From Streptomyces sp. NBC_01460 (GTDB lineage: Bacteria > Actinomycetota > Actinomycetes > Streptomycetales > Streptomycetaceae), in assembly GCF_036227405.1 (NCBI RefSeq), contig NZ_CP109473.1, forward strand, positions 4,650,001 to 4,714,000: DNA of 64,000 nt, given 5' to 3'. This document shows, piece after piece, positions 8,853 through 17,950 of this stretch (positions within the stretch are counted from its first letter, which is position 1; each line of letters opens with the position of its first letter). Position numbers and translations under genes: made by a program. The notes under the pieces were generated by a model that saw only the letters and a list, made by a program, of their open reading frames with translations, made no database searches and had not been told where the DNA came from.

Positions 8853-9329
8853 ATGATTCGCGTAGCCACCCCTGAAGACGTCCCTGCCCTCCACGCCATG
8901 GTCCGGGAGCTAGCCGATTACGAGAAGGCGCTCGACGAGGCGAACGCCACCGAGGAGCAGTTGCACGAGGCCCTGTTCGGCGAGCGGCCGGCCGCGTACG
9001 CGCACATCGCGGTGTCGGACGACGACGGCGAAGTGGTCGGCTTCGCGCTGTGGTTCCTCAACTTCTCGACGTGGCGCGGGGTGCACGGCGTGTATCTGGA
9101 GGACCTCTACGTGCGCCCGGAGCGGCGCGGCGGTGGTCACGGGAAGGCGCTGCTGGCGGAGCTGGCGCGGATCTGTGTGGAGCGCGGTTACGGGCGCCTG
9201 GAGTGGTCGGTGCTGAACTGGAACGCCCCGTCCATCGCGTTCTACGAGTCGCTGGGCGCACGCCCCCAGGACGAGTGGACGGTGTACCGGCTCACGGACG
9301 GGGCGCTGGCGGAGCTCGGCGGGGCCTGA
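8853..9329 (+). CDS. GNAT N-acetyltransferase
   Basis: 158 aa. The acetyl-CoA motif RPERRGGGHGKALLAELARI (motif A, Q/RxxGxG/A type), LEDLYV before it and WNAPSIAFYESLGARP after it (motif B) define the GNAT fold, close to diamine acetyltransferase-like members. The acceptor is unknown. TAGGCT at 8841-8846 lies 6 nt before the ATG with no Shine-Dalgarno, another leaderless arrangement. It converges on the reductase at 9342 with a 12-nt gap. Confidence 0.85.
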   Translation: MIRVATPEDVPALHAMVRELADYEKALDEANATEEQLHEALFGERPAAYAHIAVSDDDGEVVGFALWFLNFSTWRGVHGVYLEDLYVRPERRGGGHGKALLAELARICVERGYGRLEWSVLNWNAPSIAFYESLGARPQDEWTVYRLTDGALAELGGA

Positions 9330-9341
9330 GGCGGCGCGGCC

Positions 9342-10331
9342 TCACGGTACGAGGACGACCTTCCCCGTCGTGCCCCGGGTCTCCAGCGCCCGGTGCGCGG
9401 CCGCCGCTTCGGCCAGCGGGAAGAGCTGGACGGCGGGGCGCAGGCGGCCCGCGGCGGCCTCGGCCAGGGAGCGGGTCTCCAGGGCCCGCATGCCGCCGCC
9501 CTTCTCGATCATGGCGGGGCCGAGGACGTTCCGGGAGGTGATGCCGCGCTCGGCAAGCTCCTCCGCGCCGAAGGAGAGCGCCCGGCCGCCGGAGCTGCCG
9601 TAGACCAGGTGTTCGCCGCCCTTGCCCAGGAGGTCGACGGCGGCGCGGGCGGTGATCCCCCCGACCGAGTCGAAGACGACGGTGGCCGGGCGGCCGAGGG
9701 CTTCGAGGCGGGAGCGGACGCGGCGCGGCCAGTCGGGCAGGGTGTAGTCGACGGCGAGGCCGGCTCCGTTCGCCGCGACGCGGGCGACTTTCGCGGGCCC
9801 GCCCGCCAGGCCGATGACCTCGGCTCCGGCGTTCACCGCGTGCTGGACGAGGAGTGTGCCGATGCCGCCGGCCGCGGCGGTGACGACGGCGACGGATCCG
9901 GGGCCGAGGTCGGTGAAACCCAGGATGCCCAGGGTGGTGCGGCCCGTACCGATCATGGCGACGGCCTCGGCGGCGTCGAGCCCGTCGGGGATCGGGTGGA
10001 GCTTCTCGGCGTCGACGACGGCCAGTTCGGCGTAGCCGCCGGGGGCCGCGCCGAGGTGGGCGACGACCTCGCGGCCGAGCCAGCCGGGGTCGGTGCCCTC
10101 TCCGAGGGACTCGACGGTGCCCGCGACCTCACGGCCGGGGACGGTCGGCAGCCGGGCGGCGGTGGACCGGTAGGGGCCGGGTCTGCCTTCGCGCAGGTGG
10201 GTGTCGAGGAGGTGCACCCCGGCCGCGGCCACGGCGACACGGACCTGGCCGGGGGCGGGCACGGGGTCCTCGGTCCGCTCGTGGACGAGGTTCTCCGCGG
10301 GGCCGAAGGCGTGGAGGCGGATGGCGAGCAT
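9342..10331 (-). CDS. zinc-independent quinone oxidoreductase-like dehydrogenase (MDR family)
   Basis: 329 aa. The GroES-like N-domain (MLAIRLHAFG to about residue 120) is followed by the Rossmann motif AVVTAAAGGIGTLLVQHAVNAGAEVIG in pieces and VVFDSVGG. No zinc-ligand cysteines are visible, as in NADPH:quinone reductases. The ATG at 10331 has GGGAGAT upstream; the frame to 10382 adds a non-conserved tail. It diverges from the pentapeptide repeat gene at 10455. Confidence 0.82.
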   Translation of the reverse strand: MLAIRLHAFGPAENLVHERTEDPVPAPGQVRVAVAAAGVHLLDTHLREGRPGPYRSTAARLPTVPGREVAGTVESLGEGTDPGWLGREVVAHLGAAPGGYAELAVVDAEKLHPIPDGLDAAEAVAMIGTGRTTLGILGFTDLGPGSVAVVTAAAGGIGTLLVQHAVNAGAEVIGLAGGPAKVARVAANGAGLAVDYTLPDWPRRVRSRLEALGRPATVVFDSVGGITARAAVDLLGKGGEHLVYGSSGGRALSFGAEELAERGITSRNVLGPAMIEKGGGMRALETRSLAEAAAGRLRPAVQLFPLAEAAAAHRALETRGTTGKVVLVP

Positions 10332-10454
10332 GGCGGATCTCCCGAGGGTGGTGAGGAGCCGGCCGACGGCCGGTGCCCCCACCCTCCGACCTCAGGTGCG
10401 GTTGAGGTCAAGAGCTCCCTGGGCGATGTCAGTGGTGTGCGTCACGATGGGGGC

Positions 10455-11153
10455 ATGGCACGTACAGGCAGCAGGAGCGGCAAGGGCGCGGGCGCGAAGG
10501 ACGGGGTGGCCGAGGCACGGCGTCCGGAGGTCCGGCTTCCGCCGCTGGTGGAGTACGACGGGGAGGGACTGGAGCCGGACGGGGACTACGACGGTGTGCG
10601 GTTCGAGGGCACGGACCTCGCGGACGCGTCGGGCCCCGGCGCGCGCTTCATGGACTGCGAGCTGCGGGGGTGCGCGCTGGACCGCACGGAGCTGGTGCGG
10701 GCCCGATTCATCGACTCGGTGCTGACGGGCGTGCGCGGTGTGGGCACCGATCTCGCGGGGGCGTCGCTGCGGGACGTGGAGGTCGTGGACGCGCGACTGG
10801 GCGGGGTGCAGCTGCACGGTGCGGTGCTGGAGCGGGTGCTCGTGCGGGGCGGGAAGATCGATTACCTGAATCTTCGCAAGGCGCGGCTGAAGGACGTCGT
10901 GTTCGAGGGGTGTGTGCTCTCGGAGCCGGATTTCGGGGAGGCGCAGCTGGTCCGGGTGGAGTTCCGGGACTGTGTGCTGAAGCGTGCCGACTTCAGTGCC
11001 GTGCGGATGGAGTCCGTCGATCTGCGGACGGTCGCGGAGCTCGACATCGCGCGGGGGGTGGAGCGGCTGGCGGGTGCGGTGATCAGTCCGTCGCAGCTGA
11101 TGGAGCTGGCCCCGGCCTTCGCGGCGCAGATCGGGGTGCGGGTGGAGGGGTGA
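10455..11153 (+). CDS. pentapeptide-repeat protein
   Basis: 232 aa. From about residue 55, A(D/N)LxX-type pentapeptides run almost unbroken (FEGTDLADASG, ARFMDCELRGCALDRTELVR, LAGASLRDVEVVDARL, FRDCVLKRADFSAVRMESVDL), predicting a right-handed quadrilateral beta-helix. A Lys/Gly-rich, probably disordered N-terminus precedes it. Some family members mimic DNA and protect gyrase; most have no known function. GGGGG lies just before the ATG; the much longer open frame upstream is antisense to the reductase and is ignored. Confidence 0.85.
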   Translation: MARTGSRSGKGAGAKDGVAEARRPEVRLPPLVEYDGEGLEPDGDYDGVRFEGTDLADASGPGARFMDCELRGCALDRTELVRARFIDSVLTGVRGVGTDLAGASLRDVEVVDARLGGVQLHGAVLERVLVRGGKIDYLNLRKARLKDVVFEGCVLSEPDFGEAQLVRVEFRDCVLKRADFSAVRMESVDLRTVAELDIARGVERLAGAVISPSQLMELAPAFAAQIGVRVEG

Positions 11154-11208
11154 ACGCGGTGGGCTCCATGACGTCCGTGGCCTGTGCGACCTCGGTGGAC
11201 GGGCGCTG

Positions 11209-11706
11209 TCAGAGGCGGGGGAAGCGGGCCTGGAGGTCCCAGACGACCGGGTTGTCGGCGAGGCCTTCGTGCATGTCGGCCAGGTCGGCGATCAGGTCGT
11301 GCAGGAAGTCGCGGGCCTCGCGGCGCAGCAGGGAGTGGCTGAAGGTGAGCGGGGGCTCCTCGCCCGGCATCCAGTCGGCCTCGACGTCCACCCAGCCGAA
11401 GCGGCGCTCGAAGAGCATCCGGTCCGACGATTCGGTGAAGTCGAGCTCGGCGAACTGCCTGCGGTGCGAGCGGCTGCCCCGGGGGTCGCGGTCGATCTGC
11501 TCGACGATGTCGCAGAGTGCCCAGGCGAAGTCGAGGACGGGGACCCATCCCCAGGCTGTGGACACTTCGCGGTCGGCCTTGGTGTCGGCGAGGTAGACGT
11601 CCCCGGAGAACAGGTCGTGCCGCAGGGCGCGGACGTCCGCGCGGCGGTAGTCGGTCTGCGGGGGGTCCGGGAAGCGCCGGGAGAGGGAGTAGCCGATGTC
11701 GAGCAC
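11209..11706 (-). CDS. conserved hypothetical protein, 165 aa
   Basis: GTG start. It is a soluble acidic protein with many aromatics (TAWGWVPVLDFAWALCDIV, WDLQARFPRL) and no signal peptide, membrane helix or motif I can name. I take it to be a conserved actinomycete protein because its codon bias, compactness and clean start at 11706 look like a real gene. It follows convergently 55 nt after the pentapeptide repeat gene. Function unknown. Confidence 0.6.
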   Translation of the reverse strand: MLDIGYSLSRRFPDPPQTDYRRADVRALRHDLFSGDVYLADTKADREVSTAWGWVPVLDFAWALCDIVEQIDRDPRGSRSHRRQFAELDFTESSDRMLFERRFGWVDVEADWMPGEEPPLTFSHSLLRREARDFLHDLIADLADMHEGLADNPVVWDLQARFPRL

Positions 11707-11800
11707 GGTTCGATGGTGTCATGCCCCGCGAGCGTCCCGCGCCGGGCGGCGGCGGCCGCCGGTCCGGGCCGTGGCGTAGTGCGGTCGGTCACGGCTGCCG

Positions 11801-12436
11801 TCAGGGGAGCAGCCGTTGTTCCTTGGCCACGGCGACCGCCCCCGCCCGGGTGTCCACGTCGAGCTTCTCGTAGATCCGGCCCAGGTGGGTCTTGACGGTG
11901 GCCTCGCTGATGAAGAGGGCGCGGGCGATGTCACGGTTGCCGAGCCCCTGTGACAGCTGGCCCAGGATGTCGCGTTCGCGTTCCGTCAGGGTGGGCCTGG
12001 GGCTGCGCATCCGGGCCATGACACGGCTGGCGACCGGCGGGGAGAGTGTGGTGCGTCCCTGGGCGGCGGCTCGGATCGCGGCGAAGAGCTCCTCGGGGCG
12101 TTCGGCCTTCAGGAGGTAGCCGGTGGCCCCCGCCTCGATGGCACGGGTGATGTCGGCGTCGGTGTCGTACGTGGTGAGGACGAGCACGTTGACGGTGCCG
12201 GTCCCGGTCCCGGCGGTGATGCGGCGAGTGGCCTCGACCCCGTCGATCCCCGGGCCCAGCTGGAGGTCCATCAGGACGACGTCGGGGCCGAGGCGGGCGG
12301 CGAGGGCGACGGCCTCCTCGCCGCTGCCCGCCTCGCCCACGACCTCGATGTCGGGCTCGCCGCCGAGGAGGGCGAGCAGTCCGGCCCGTACGACGGCGTG
12401 GTCGTCGCAGAGCAGGATCCGTACGGGCGGGGTCAT
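11801..12436 (-). CDS. senR: NarL/LuxR-type response regulator (SenR-like)
   Basis: 211 aa. The receiver domain (residues 1-120) has the acidic pocket DD (LLCDDHAVVRAG), the phospho-acceptor in VVLMDLQL and the Lys of YLLKAERPEE. The LuxR-type HTH is at about 145-205 (LTERERDILGQLSQGLGNRDIA, then EATVKTHLGRIYEKL). Its ATG overlaps the TGA of the kinase gene (ATGA, 12433-12436), so translation is coupled. With the kinase and the divergent hbpS-like gene this matches the SenS-SenR redox/haem system described in Streptomyces reticuli. The identification rests on architecture and context. Confidence 0.8.
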   Translation of the reverse strand: MTPPVRILLCDDHAVVRAGLLALLGGEPDIEVVGEAGSGEEAVALAARLGPDVVLMDLQLGPGIDGVEATRRITAGTGTGTVNVLVLTTYDTDADITRAIEAGATGYLLKAERPEELFAAIRAAAQGRTTLSPPVASRVMARMRSPRPTLTERERDILGQLSQGLGNRDIARALFISEATVKTHLGRIYEKLDVDTRAGAVAVAKEQRLLP

Positions 12437-13908
12437 GCGCGTTCCTCCGGGGCGGCTGGGGCGGCTGGGGCGGCTGGGGCGGCGGTGTGGGGCAGGGGGA
12501 CGGCGGCGGAGAGGACCGTGCCTTCGCCCGGCGCGGATTCGACGGTCAGGGTGCCGCCGAGCTGCTGGAGCCGGGCACGCATCGCCGGCAGTCCGTGGCC
12601 GCGTACGCCCTCGGGCGGGCGGGGTGCGGGCCGGTCGGGGCCGAAGCCCCGGCCGTTGTCGGCGATGTCGAGGACGACCCGGTCGTCGAGGTGGGTCAGG
12701 GTCAGGGCGGCGACGGTCGCCCCGGCGTGCTCGGTGACGTTCGCGAGGGCGCCCTGCGCGATCCGCAGCAGCGCCGACTGCACCCGGTCGGGAAGAGGCG
12801 CGGCGGGGGCGCCCTCCACATGGCAGCGGACGGTGAGGCCGCCGCGCGCCTGGGCGGTCTCCCGGGCGGCGAGTGCGTCCAGCGCCGCCTCCAGCCCGCC
12901 GCCCTCGGCCAGGTCGGCGGGGGCCAGGTCGTGCACGAAGCGGCGGGCCTCGGCGAGGTTCCGCTCCGCGATGCCGGTCGCGGTCAGGACGTGGCGGCGG
13001 GCGGTGGCCGGGTCGGTGTCCCAGGAGCGGTCGGCCGCCTGGAGCAGCATCTGCTGGCTGGAGAGGCCTTGGGCCAGGGTGTCGTGGATCTCCATGGACA
13101 GCCGCTGGCGTTCGGCGAGGGTGCCTTCCCGGCGTTCGGTGGCGGCCAGTTCCCGCCGGGTGCGCAGCAGGTCGTCGATCAGCTCGCGCCGGCGTCCGGC
13201 GAGGTCCCGTTGGCGTACGGCCTGACGCTGCATGTGGACGAACACGGCGGTGGCGACGGCGGCGACCGCGGGCGGGGCCAGGACGAGATTCGGGTCGAAG
13301 CCGGAGGCGAGCCGAAGCTGTGCGGCGACGACGAACAGGGTGAGCAGCGCGACGAGAGCCAGGGCGGCGCGCGGCGGCAGGATCCGCAGGCCCGTGTAGA
13401 AGAGCGGGACGGCGCACCACGCGAAGCTCGGCGCGAGGACGACCAGGACCATCCAGACCACCACGAGGACGCCGAGCCAGGTGAGCCGGCGTGGTGTCGG
13501 CCGGGAGCCGAGCACCGGACCGAGGAGGTAGAGGACGGCGAGCACGGCCGACAGCGCGATGATCCAGGGGGTGCGGGTCTCGCCGGGGTGGCGCATCAGG
13601 AAGCGCGCGAGCGAGGCACCGAGCAGCAGGAAGAACGCGGCGTGCATGAGGAGGGCCAGCCACCGGGCGTCCGGATCGCCGGCCACCGCGACCGGCCCTT
13701 CCGTGTCAGCCGCGCCCGCCGGTGACGGCCGTTCCGGGCCGTCCGCCGGTGACGGCCGCTCCGCGTCCGGGCCGGTTCCGTTCCGCCGCACCTCGTACCC
13801 CGCGCTCCCTCGACCGTTGACGCCGCCGACCCCCGTTTGACCTCGCGGCCCTGTCGGCCCGTGCTGCCGCACCACCGGGCCATTGCTGACCTGCGGGGAC
13901 ACCCCCAT
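12433..13908 (-). CDS. senS: membrane sensor histidine kinase (SenS-like)
   Basis: 491 aa. A disordered N-terminus (1-80) is followed by five or six membrane helices (about 82-227), then a HisKA_3 dimerisation domain with the phospho-acceptor H275 in SMEIHDTLAQGLSSQ and a HATPase with DNGRGFGP and GHGLPAMRARLQQLGG. The tail is a short Ala-Ala-Pro repeat from a GGGGCGGCT DNA repeat. The ATG at 13908 has AGGGGTG upstream; the frame to 14067 has no such support. In the SenS-SenR system the kinase is modulated by extracellular HbpS, whose gene lies divergently here. Confidence 0.82.
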   Translation of the reverse strand: MGVSPQVSNGPVVRQHGPTGPRGQTGVGGVNGRGSAGYEVRRNGTGPDAERPSPADGPERPSPAGAADTEGPVAVAGDPDARWLALLMHAAFFLLLGASLARFLMRHPGETRTPWIIALSAVLAVLYLLGPVLGSRPTPRRLTWLGVLVVVWMVLVVLAPSFAWCAVPLFYTGLRILPPRAALALVALLTLFVVAAQLRLASGFDPNLVLAPPAVAAVATAVFVHMQRQAVRQRDLAGRRRELIDDLLRTRRELAATERREGTLAERQRLSMEIHDTLAQGLSSQQMLLQAADRSWDTDPATARRHVLTATGIAERNLAEARRFVHDLAPADLAEGGGLEAALDALAARETAQARGGLTVRCHVEGAPAAPLPDRVQSALLRIAQGALANVTEHAGATVAALTLTHLDDRVVLDIADNGRGFGPDRPAPRPPEGVRGHGLPAMRARLQQLGGTLTVESAPGEGTVLSAAVPLPHTAAPAAPAAPAAPEERA

Positions 13909-14081
13909 GGTCACCCCTCGGGGCCACCTCCGCATCAACCGATCGGCTGACGGTGCCGTCGGCCGACACGGCGGCGGCTTCCATCCGGTACGCCGACGGT
14001 ACGGGCCCGGATCCGGCCGGAGGATCGATAGCGGAAGCCACCCGGTCCGAGGCCGGGCCGCACTCACCCGAGGAGCCCACC

Positions 14082-14639
14082 ATGAAGAAGATGTCGCTGC
14101 GCACCCGTGTCCTGACCGGTGCCGTCGCTGCCGCGGCCCTGGGCGCCGGAACGTTCGGCGCGGTGTCCGCGAACGCGACCGCCCCGGCCGCCGTGCCCGC
14201 CGCGGCCGTGAAGGCCGACGCCGCCGACCGGAACCTCCAGCAGTCCACCCACCTGACCGTCGCCGCCGCCACCAAGGCCGCGCAGGCCGCTCTGGACGCC
14301 GCGAAGAAGGAGAACCAGCGCGTCTCGGTGGCCGTCGTCGACCGCAACGGCAACACCGTGGTCACCCTGCGCGGTGACGGTGCGGGCCCGCAGTCCCCCG
14401 AGTCCGCCGTGAAGAAGGCGTACACCGCCGTCTCCTGGAACGCGCCCACCTCCGAGCTGGTCAAGCGTCTGGAGCAGGCTCCGAACCTGAAGGACATCCC
14501 CGGCACCCTGTTCCTGGCCGGCGGTTCGCCCGTGCAGGTCAAGGGCGCGCCGGTGGCGGGCATCGGTGTCGCGGGGGCCCCGAGCGGCGACCTCGACGAG
14601 AAGTTCGCCGCGGCGGGTGTCGCGGCCGTCACCAAGTAG
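14082..14639 (+). CDS. hbpS: HbpS-like secreted haem-binding protein
   Basis: 185 aa. A signal peptide (MKKMSLRTRVLTGAVAAAAL, cleavage near residue 31) is followed by a GlcG/HbpS (DUF336) domain: LTVAAATKAAQAALDAAKKE, VSVAVVDRNGNTVVTLRGDGAG, ESAVKKAYTAVSW, and PVQVKGAPVAGIGVAGAP near the end. HbpS oligomerises outside the cell, binds haem and signals redox stress to the SenS kinase. An AGGAG precedes the ATG. The gene is divergent from senS with 173 nt between, probably holding the SenR-controlled promoters. Confidence 0.85.
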   Translation: MKKMSLRTRVLTGAVAAAALGAGTFGAVSANATAPAAVPAAAVKADAADRNLQQSTHLTVAAATKAAQAALDAAKKENQRVSVAVVDRNGNTVVTLRGDGAGPQSPESAVKKAYTAVSWNAPTSELVKRLEQAPNLKDIPGTLFLAGGSPVQVKGAPVAGIGVAGAPSGDLDEKFAAAGVAAVTK

Positions 14640-14658
14640 CGGCACGGGCGCGGGGCGC

Positions 14659-14694
14659 GGGCGCCACCGCCGTCGGGAACGGCGGAGGGCGCCC
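14659..14694 (+). terminator. hairpin after hbpS
   Basis: GGGCGCC-A-CCGCCGT (14659-14673) pairs with ACGGCGG-AG-GGCGCCC (14679-14694) around a 5-nt loop, 19 nt past the hbpS stop. Confidence 0.6.
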
Positions 14695-14724
14695 GGCCGC
14701 CGGAGCGTCCTTAGGATCGACGGC

Positions 14725-16146
14725 GTGGATCACCCGACAGCGGCGGCCGTACGCCGCACCGCTCACGCCGCCGTCCTGCTGCCGGCCCTGCTCGCCCTGC
14801 TCGCGGGCTGCGCGGCAGGCCTCGGCGGGAGCATGGGCACCCCGGGTGCGGCCGGGGTGCGCGACCCGTACTTCCCCCGGCTGGGCAACGGCGGCTACGA
14901 CGTCACGCACTACGGCCTGACCCTCGATGTCGATGCCACGGCCGAGCGGCTGAGCGCGACGGCCGTGATCACCGCCCGGGCGACCCAGGACCTCAGCGCG
15001 TTCCACCTGGACCTCGCCGGACTGGAGGTCCGGTCGGTGACCGTGGAGGGCCGGCCGGCCGCGGTGAGCCGGGCGGGTTCGGAGCTGACGCTGCGTCCGG
15101 ACCGCGCGGTCGCGGACCACCTCCGTACGGGCGGCACCTTCCGCACCGTCGTGCGCTACGCCGGCTCACCCCGGACCGTGACCGACGCGGACGGTTCCGA
15201 GGAGGGCTGGCTGCGGACCGCGGACGGGGCGGTGGCGCTGGGGGAGCCGGCAGGTTCCCTGACCTGGTTCCCCGGGAACCACCACCCGGGCGACAAGGCC
15301 GCCTACGACATCAGGGTCACCGTGCCCGAGGGGCGGAGCGCCGTCTCCAACGGTGAGCTGGTGTCCCGTCGTACGGACGGGGGGCGCACCACGTTCCACT
15401 GGCGCACCCGCGAACCCATGGCGAGCTACCTCGCGACCGTCGCGGTCGGCCGCTACAACGTCCGGACAACGGCCACGGAGGACGGCCTGCCGGTGATCAC
15501 CGCCGTCGACCCGGCGGTGGACCGGGCGAGCGCCGGGGTGCCGGACCGGATCGCCGAGGTCGTGGCGTGGGGCGAGGAGCGGTTCGGCCCGTACCCCTTC
15601 TCCTCGGCCGGGGCGGTCGTGGGCCGGCGGGGTGACGCCGGATACGCGTTGGAGACCCAGAACCGGCCGTTCTTCCCCGGCCCTCCGGACACCGGGCTGC
15701 TCGTCCACGAGCTGGCCCACCAGTGGTTCGGCGACTCGGTCACGCCCGAGAGCTGGCGGGACATGTGGCTCAACGAGGGCTTCGCGACGTACGCGGAGTG
15801 GCTCTGGAGCGAGGACCACGACGGCGTCCCCGTGGCGGAGAGCTTCCGGAAGGCGTACGCCGACGAGGCCAACTGGGCCTTTCCCGCGTCCCGTCCGCCG
15901 GGCCCGGCCGATCTCTCCCGGCCGCCGGTGTACGGCCGGGGCGCGATGGTCGTCCACCGCGTCCGGCAGGAGGTGGACGACGACGAGGCCTTCTTCGGCA
16001 TCGTCCGGGGGTGGCTGTCGGCGCACCGGCACGGCAACGCCTCGACGGCGGACTTCACCGCCTACGTCGAGGAGGAGTCCGGCCTGGACCTCACGGAGCT
16101 GTGGGACACCTGGCTCGACGGCGGGAGCCGGCCGCCCGTGGGCTGA
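14725..16146 (+). CDS. M1-family metallopeptidase lipoprotein
   Basis: 473 aa, GTG start. The leader LLPALLALLAGC ends in a lipobox with C29, so the product is anchored outside the membrane. The zinc site HELAHQWFGDS (H328, E329, H332) with the distal Glu in WLNEGFATYAEW (E351, 19 residues after H332) is canonical M1. The exopeptidase motif appears as YALETQNRP rather than GxMEN, as in the LETQ branch of bacterial M1 enzymes. At 473 aa it lacks the long C-terminal helical domain of PepN. TAGGAT (14712-14717) lies 7 nt before the GTG, so the mRNA is probably leaderless. Confidence 0.88.
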   Translation: MDHPTAAAVRRTAHAAVLLPALLALLAGCAAGLGGSMGTPGAAGVRDPYFPRLGNGGYDVTHYGLTLDVDATAERLSATAVITARATQDLSAFHLDLAGLEVRSVTVEGRPAAVSRAGSELTLRPDRAVADHLRTGGTFRTVVRYAGSPRTVTDADGSEEGWLRTADGAVALGEPAGSLTWFPGNHHPGDKAAYDIRVTVPEGRSAVSNGELVSRRTDGGRTTFHWRTREPMASYLATVAVGRYNVRTTATEDGLPVITAVDPAVDRASAGVPDRIAEVVAWGEERFGPYPFSSAGAVVGRRGDAGYALETQNRPFFPGPPDTGLLVHELAHQWFGDSVTPESWRDMWLNEGFATYAEWLWSEDHDGVPVAESFRKAYADEANWAFPASRPPGPADLSRPPVYGRGAMVVHRVRQEVDDDEAFFGIVRGWLSAHRHGNASTADFTAYVEEESGLDLTELWDTWLDGGSRPPVG

Positions 16147-16211
16147 CCGGCTCCCTGTGACACGACGCAACACGACGCGACATGAGTGCTGTGACGTGAG
16201 GTGCCCTGCGG

Positions 16212-17801
16212 TTACTTGACGTTGACCCCGGTCCAGGCGGCGTCGACGGCGGCGAGTTCGGCGCTGCCGGCCCCGAACAGGTCGGTCGCCGCCTTCTCGG
16301 TCGCGACGCGCGCGCCCGCGTAGTCGGTGGTCGACGTCATGTAGACGGAGAGCGCCTTGTACCAGATCTGGTAGGCCTTCTGGCGGCCGATGCCGGTGAC
16401 CGTGGAGCCGTCGGCGGTCGGGGAGTCGTAGTCGACCCCGTCGATCGTCCTGGCGCCGCTGCCCTCGGCCAGCAGGTAGAAGAAGTGGTTGGCGACTCCG
16501 GAGGAGTAGTGCACGTCGAGGTCGCCGACGTTGGCGTCCCAGTAGTCCGCCGAGCCGCCGTCCTTGCTCGGCTTGTCCATGTAGCGCAGCGGGGTGCCGT
16601 CGCCGTTGATGTCGATCTTCTCGCCGATGAGGTAGTCACCGGGGTCGGCCGTGCTGCCGGCGAAGAACTCGACCGAGGAGCCGAAGATGTCGCTGGTCGC
16701 CTCGTTGAGGCCGCCGGACTCGCCCGCGTAGTCGAGGTTGGCGGTGGCAGCGGTCAGGCCGTGGCTCATCTCGTGGCCGGCGACGTCGATCGCGGTGAGC
16801 GCGCTCTTGTCGTCGGCCCCGTCGCCGTAGGTCATGCAGAAGCAGCTGTCGTCCCAGAAGGCGTTGACGTAGCCGGTGCCGAAGTGGACGCGGGAGTACG
16901 CGGCCTTGCCGTCGCCGGCTATGCCGTCGCGGCCCAGCTCGGACTTGTAGAAGTCCCAGGTCTTCGCGGCGCCGTAGTGGGCGTCGACGGCGGCGGTCTG
17001 GCGGTCGGCGCCGGTGCCGTCGCCCCAGGTGTCGTCGGCGTCGGTGACGAGGGTGCCGGTGCCGGTCTGGCCCTGATTCAGGTCGTAGGTCTTGTGGCCG
17101 CCCCGGTCGCCGTCGGTCAGCTCGAAGCCCGAACCGCCCTTGGTGGTCGACAGCGTGACCTCTCCGCTGTACTGGCTGTTCCCGGTGCCCGTCTCCACGG
17201 CCTCGAAGCTGTGCAGCCGCTTGCCGGTCGTGGCGTCCGTGATCGTGTGCAGCTTGCTGGGCGTGCCGTCCTTCCGGACCCCGGCCTTCACGGTCTCGAA
17301 GGCGAGGGCGGGCTTCCCACTGCCCGCCCAGACGACCGTGCGCGCGCTCGCGGCGGCCTTCAGCTTCGGCTGGGTGGAGGGCACGGAGATGCGGGCCGTG
17401 GTCGCCTTGTCCACACCCTTGGACGTGCCGTCGGCGGCGGTGTGGGTGACGAGGTCACCACCGAGGACGGGCAGCCCGGCGTAGGTGCGCTCGTAGCGGG
17501 TGTGCACGGTGCCGTGGGCGTCCTTGATCACGTCACGGGCGATCAGTTTCTCCTGGCTGCCGAGTCCCAGGGACTCGGCGGCGGCCGGGGCGTCGGCCTG
17601 CGCGGTCTGCAGGGCGGTGGCGCGGGCGGCCGAGGTGTTCACGCCGAGGGCCGAGGCTCCGGCCGTGGAGCGGGAGGACGAAGAGGTGTCGTCGGCGGTG
17701 TGGGGACCTGCCGCGGCCGTACCGGTCTGGACACCTACGACGACCATCGCGGCGACTGCGGCCAGGGCGGCCGCGCGACGGGTGTTCATGTGGGGGGTCA
17801 T
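16212..17801 (-). CDS. secreted M4-family (thermolysin-like) metallopeptidase
   Basis: 529 aa. Signal peptide (residues 5-32), a FTP/PepSY propeptide to about residue 200, then the M4 catalytic domain: DVAGHEMSHGLTAATANLDY holds HExxH and GGLNEATSDIFG the third zinc-ligand Glu; the C-terminal His motif region DLDVHYSSGVANHFFYLLAE is complete. It would be a secreted neutral protease for nutrient scavenging. I start at the ATG at 17801, which has GGAGAAGG upstream, rather than at 17852 or 17789. It is convergent with the M1 gene. Confidence 0.9.
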   Translation of the reverse strand: MTPHMNTRRAAALAAVAAMVVVGVQTGTAAAGPHTADDTSSSSRSTAGASALGVNTSAARATALQTAQADAPAAAESLGLGSQEKLIARDVIKDAHGTVHTRYERTYAGLPVLGGDLVTHTAADGTSKGVDKATTARISVPSTQPKLKAAASARTVVWAGSGKPALAFETVKAGVRKDGTPSKLHTITDATTGKRLHSFEAVETGTGNSQYSGEVTLSTTKGGSGFELTDGDRGGHKTYDLNQGQTGTGTLVTDADDTWGDGTGADRQTAAVDAHYGAAKTWDFYKSELGRDGIAGDGKAAYSRVHFGTGYVNAFWDDSCFCMTYGDGADDKSALTAIDVAGHEMSHGLTAATANLDYAGESGGLNEATSDIFGSSVEFFAGSTADPGDYLIGEKIDINGDGTPLRYMDKPSKDGGSADYWDANVGDLDVHYSSGVANHFFYLLAEGSGARTIDGVDYDSPTADGSTVTGIGRQKAYQIWYKALSVYMTSTTDYAGARVATEKAATDLFGAGSAELAAVDAAWTGVNVK

Positions 17802-17950
17802 GCCTTCTCCGTTGCTCGTTCCTGTGGGGGGTACGAGCGGAGAGCGTGCCATCGAATGAACGATTTTGACGGGACGCCGACAATTGCCTCACAAGTTTTT
17901 GACCAGTTCTTGCCGGTCCGGCGGTCGCGGGCCCGACTCCTGACGGAGGG

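Noticed and set aside
5907..8894. 995-aa minus-strand open frame
   Set aside because: Arg/Pro/Ala-rich shadow translation. It runs through the real FAD oxidoreductase in another frame and antisense to the kinase gene; it is a GC-skew artefact.
9393..10454. Long N-terminal extension of the pentapeptide-repeat frame
   Set aside because: It is antisense to the reductase gene. The ATG at 10455 with GGGGG upstream is the supported start.
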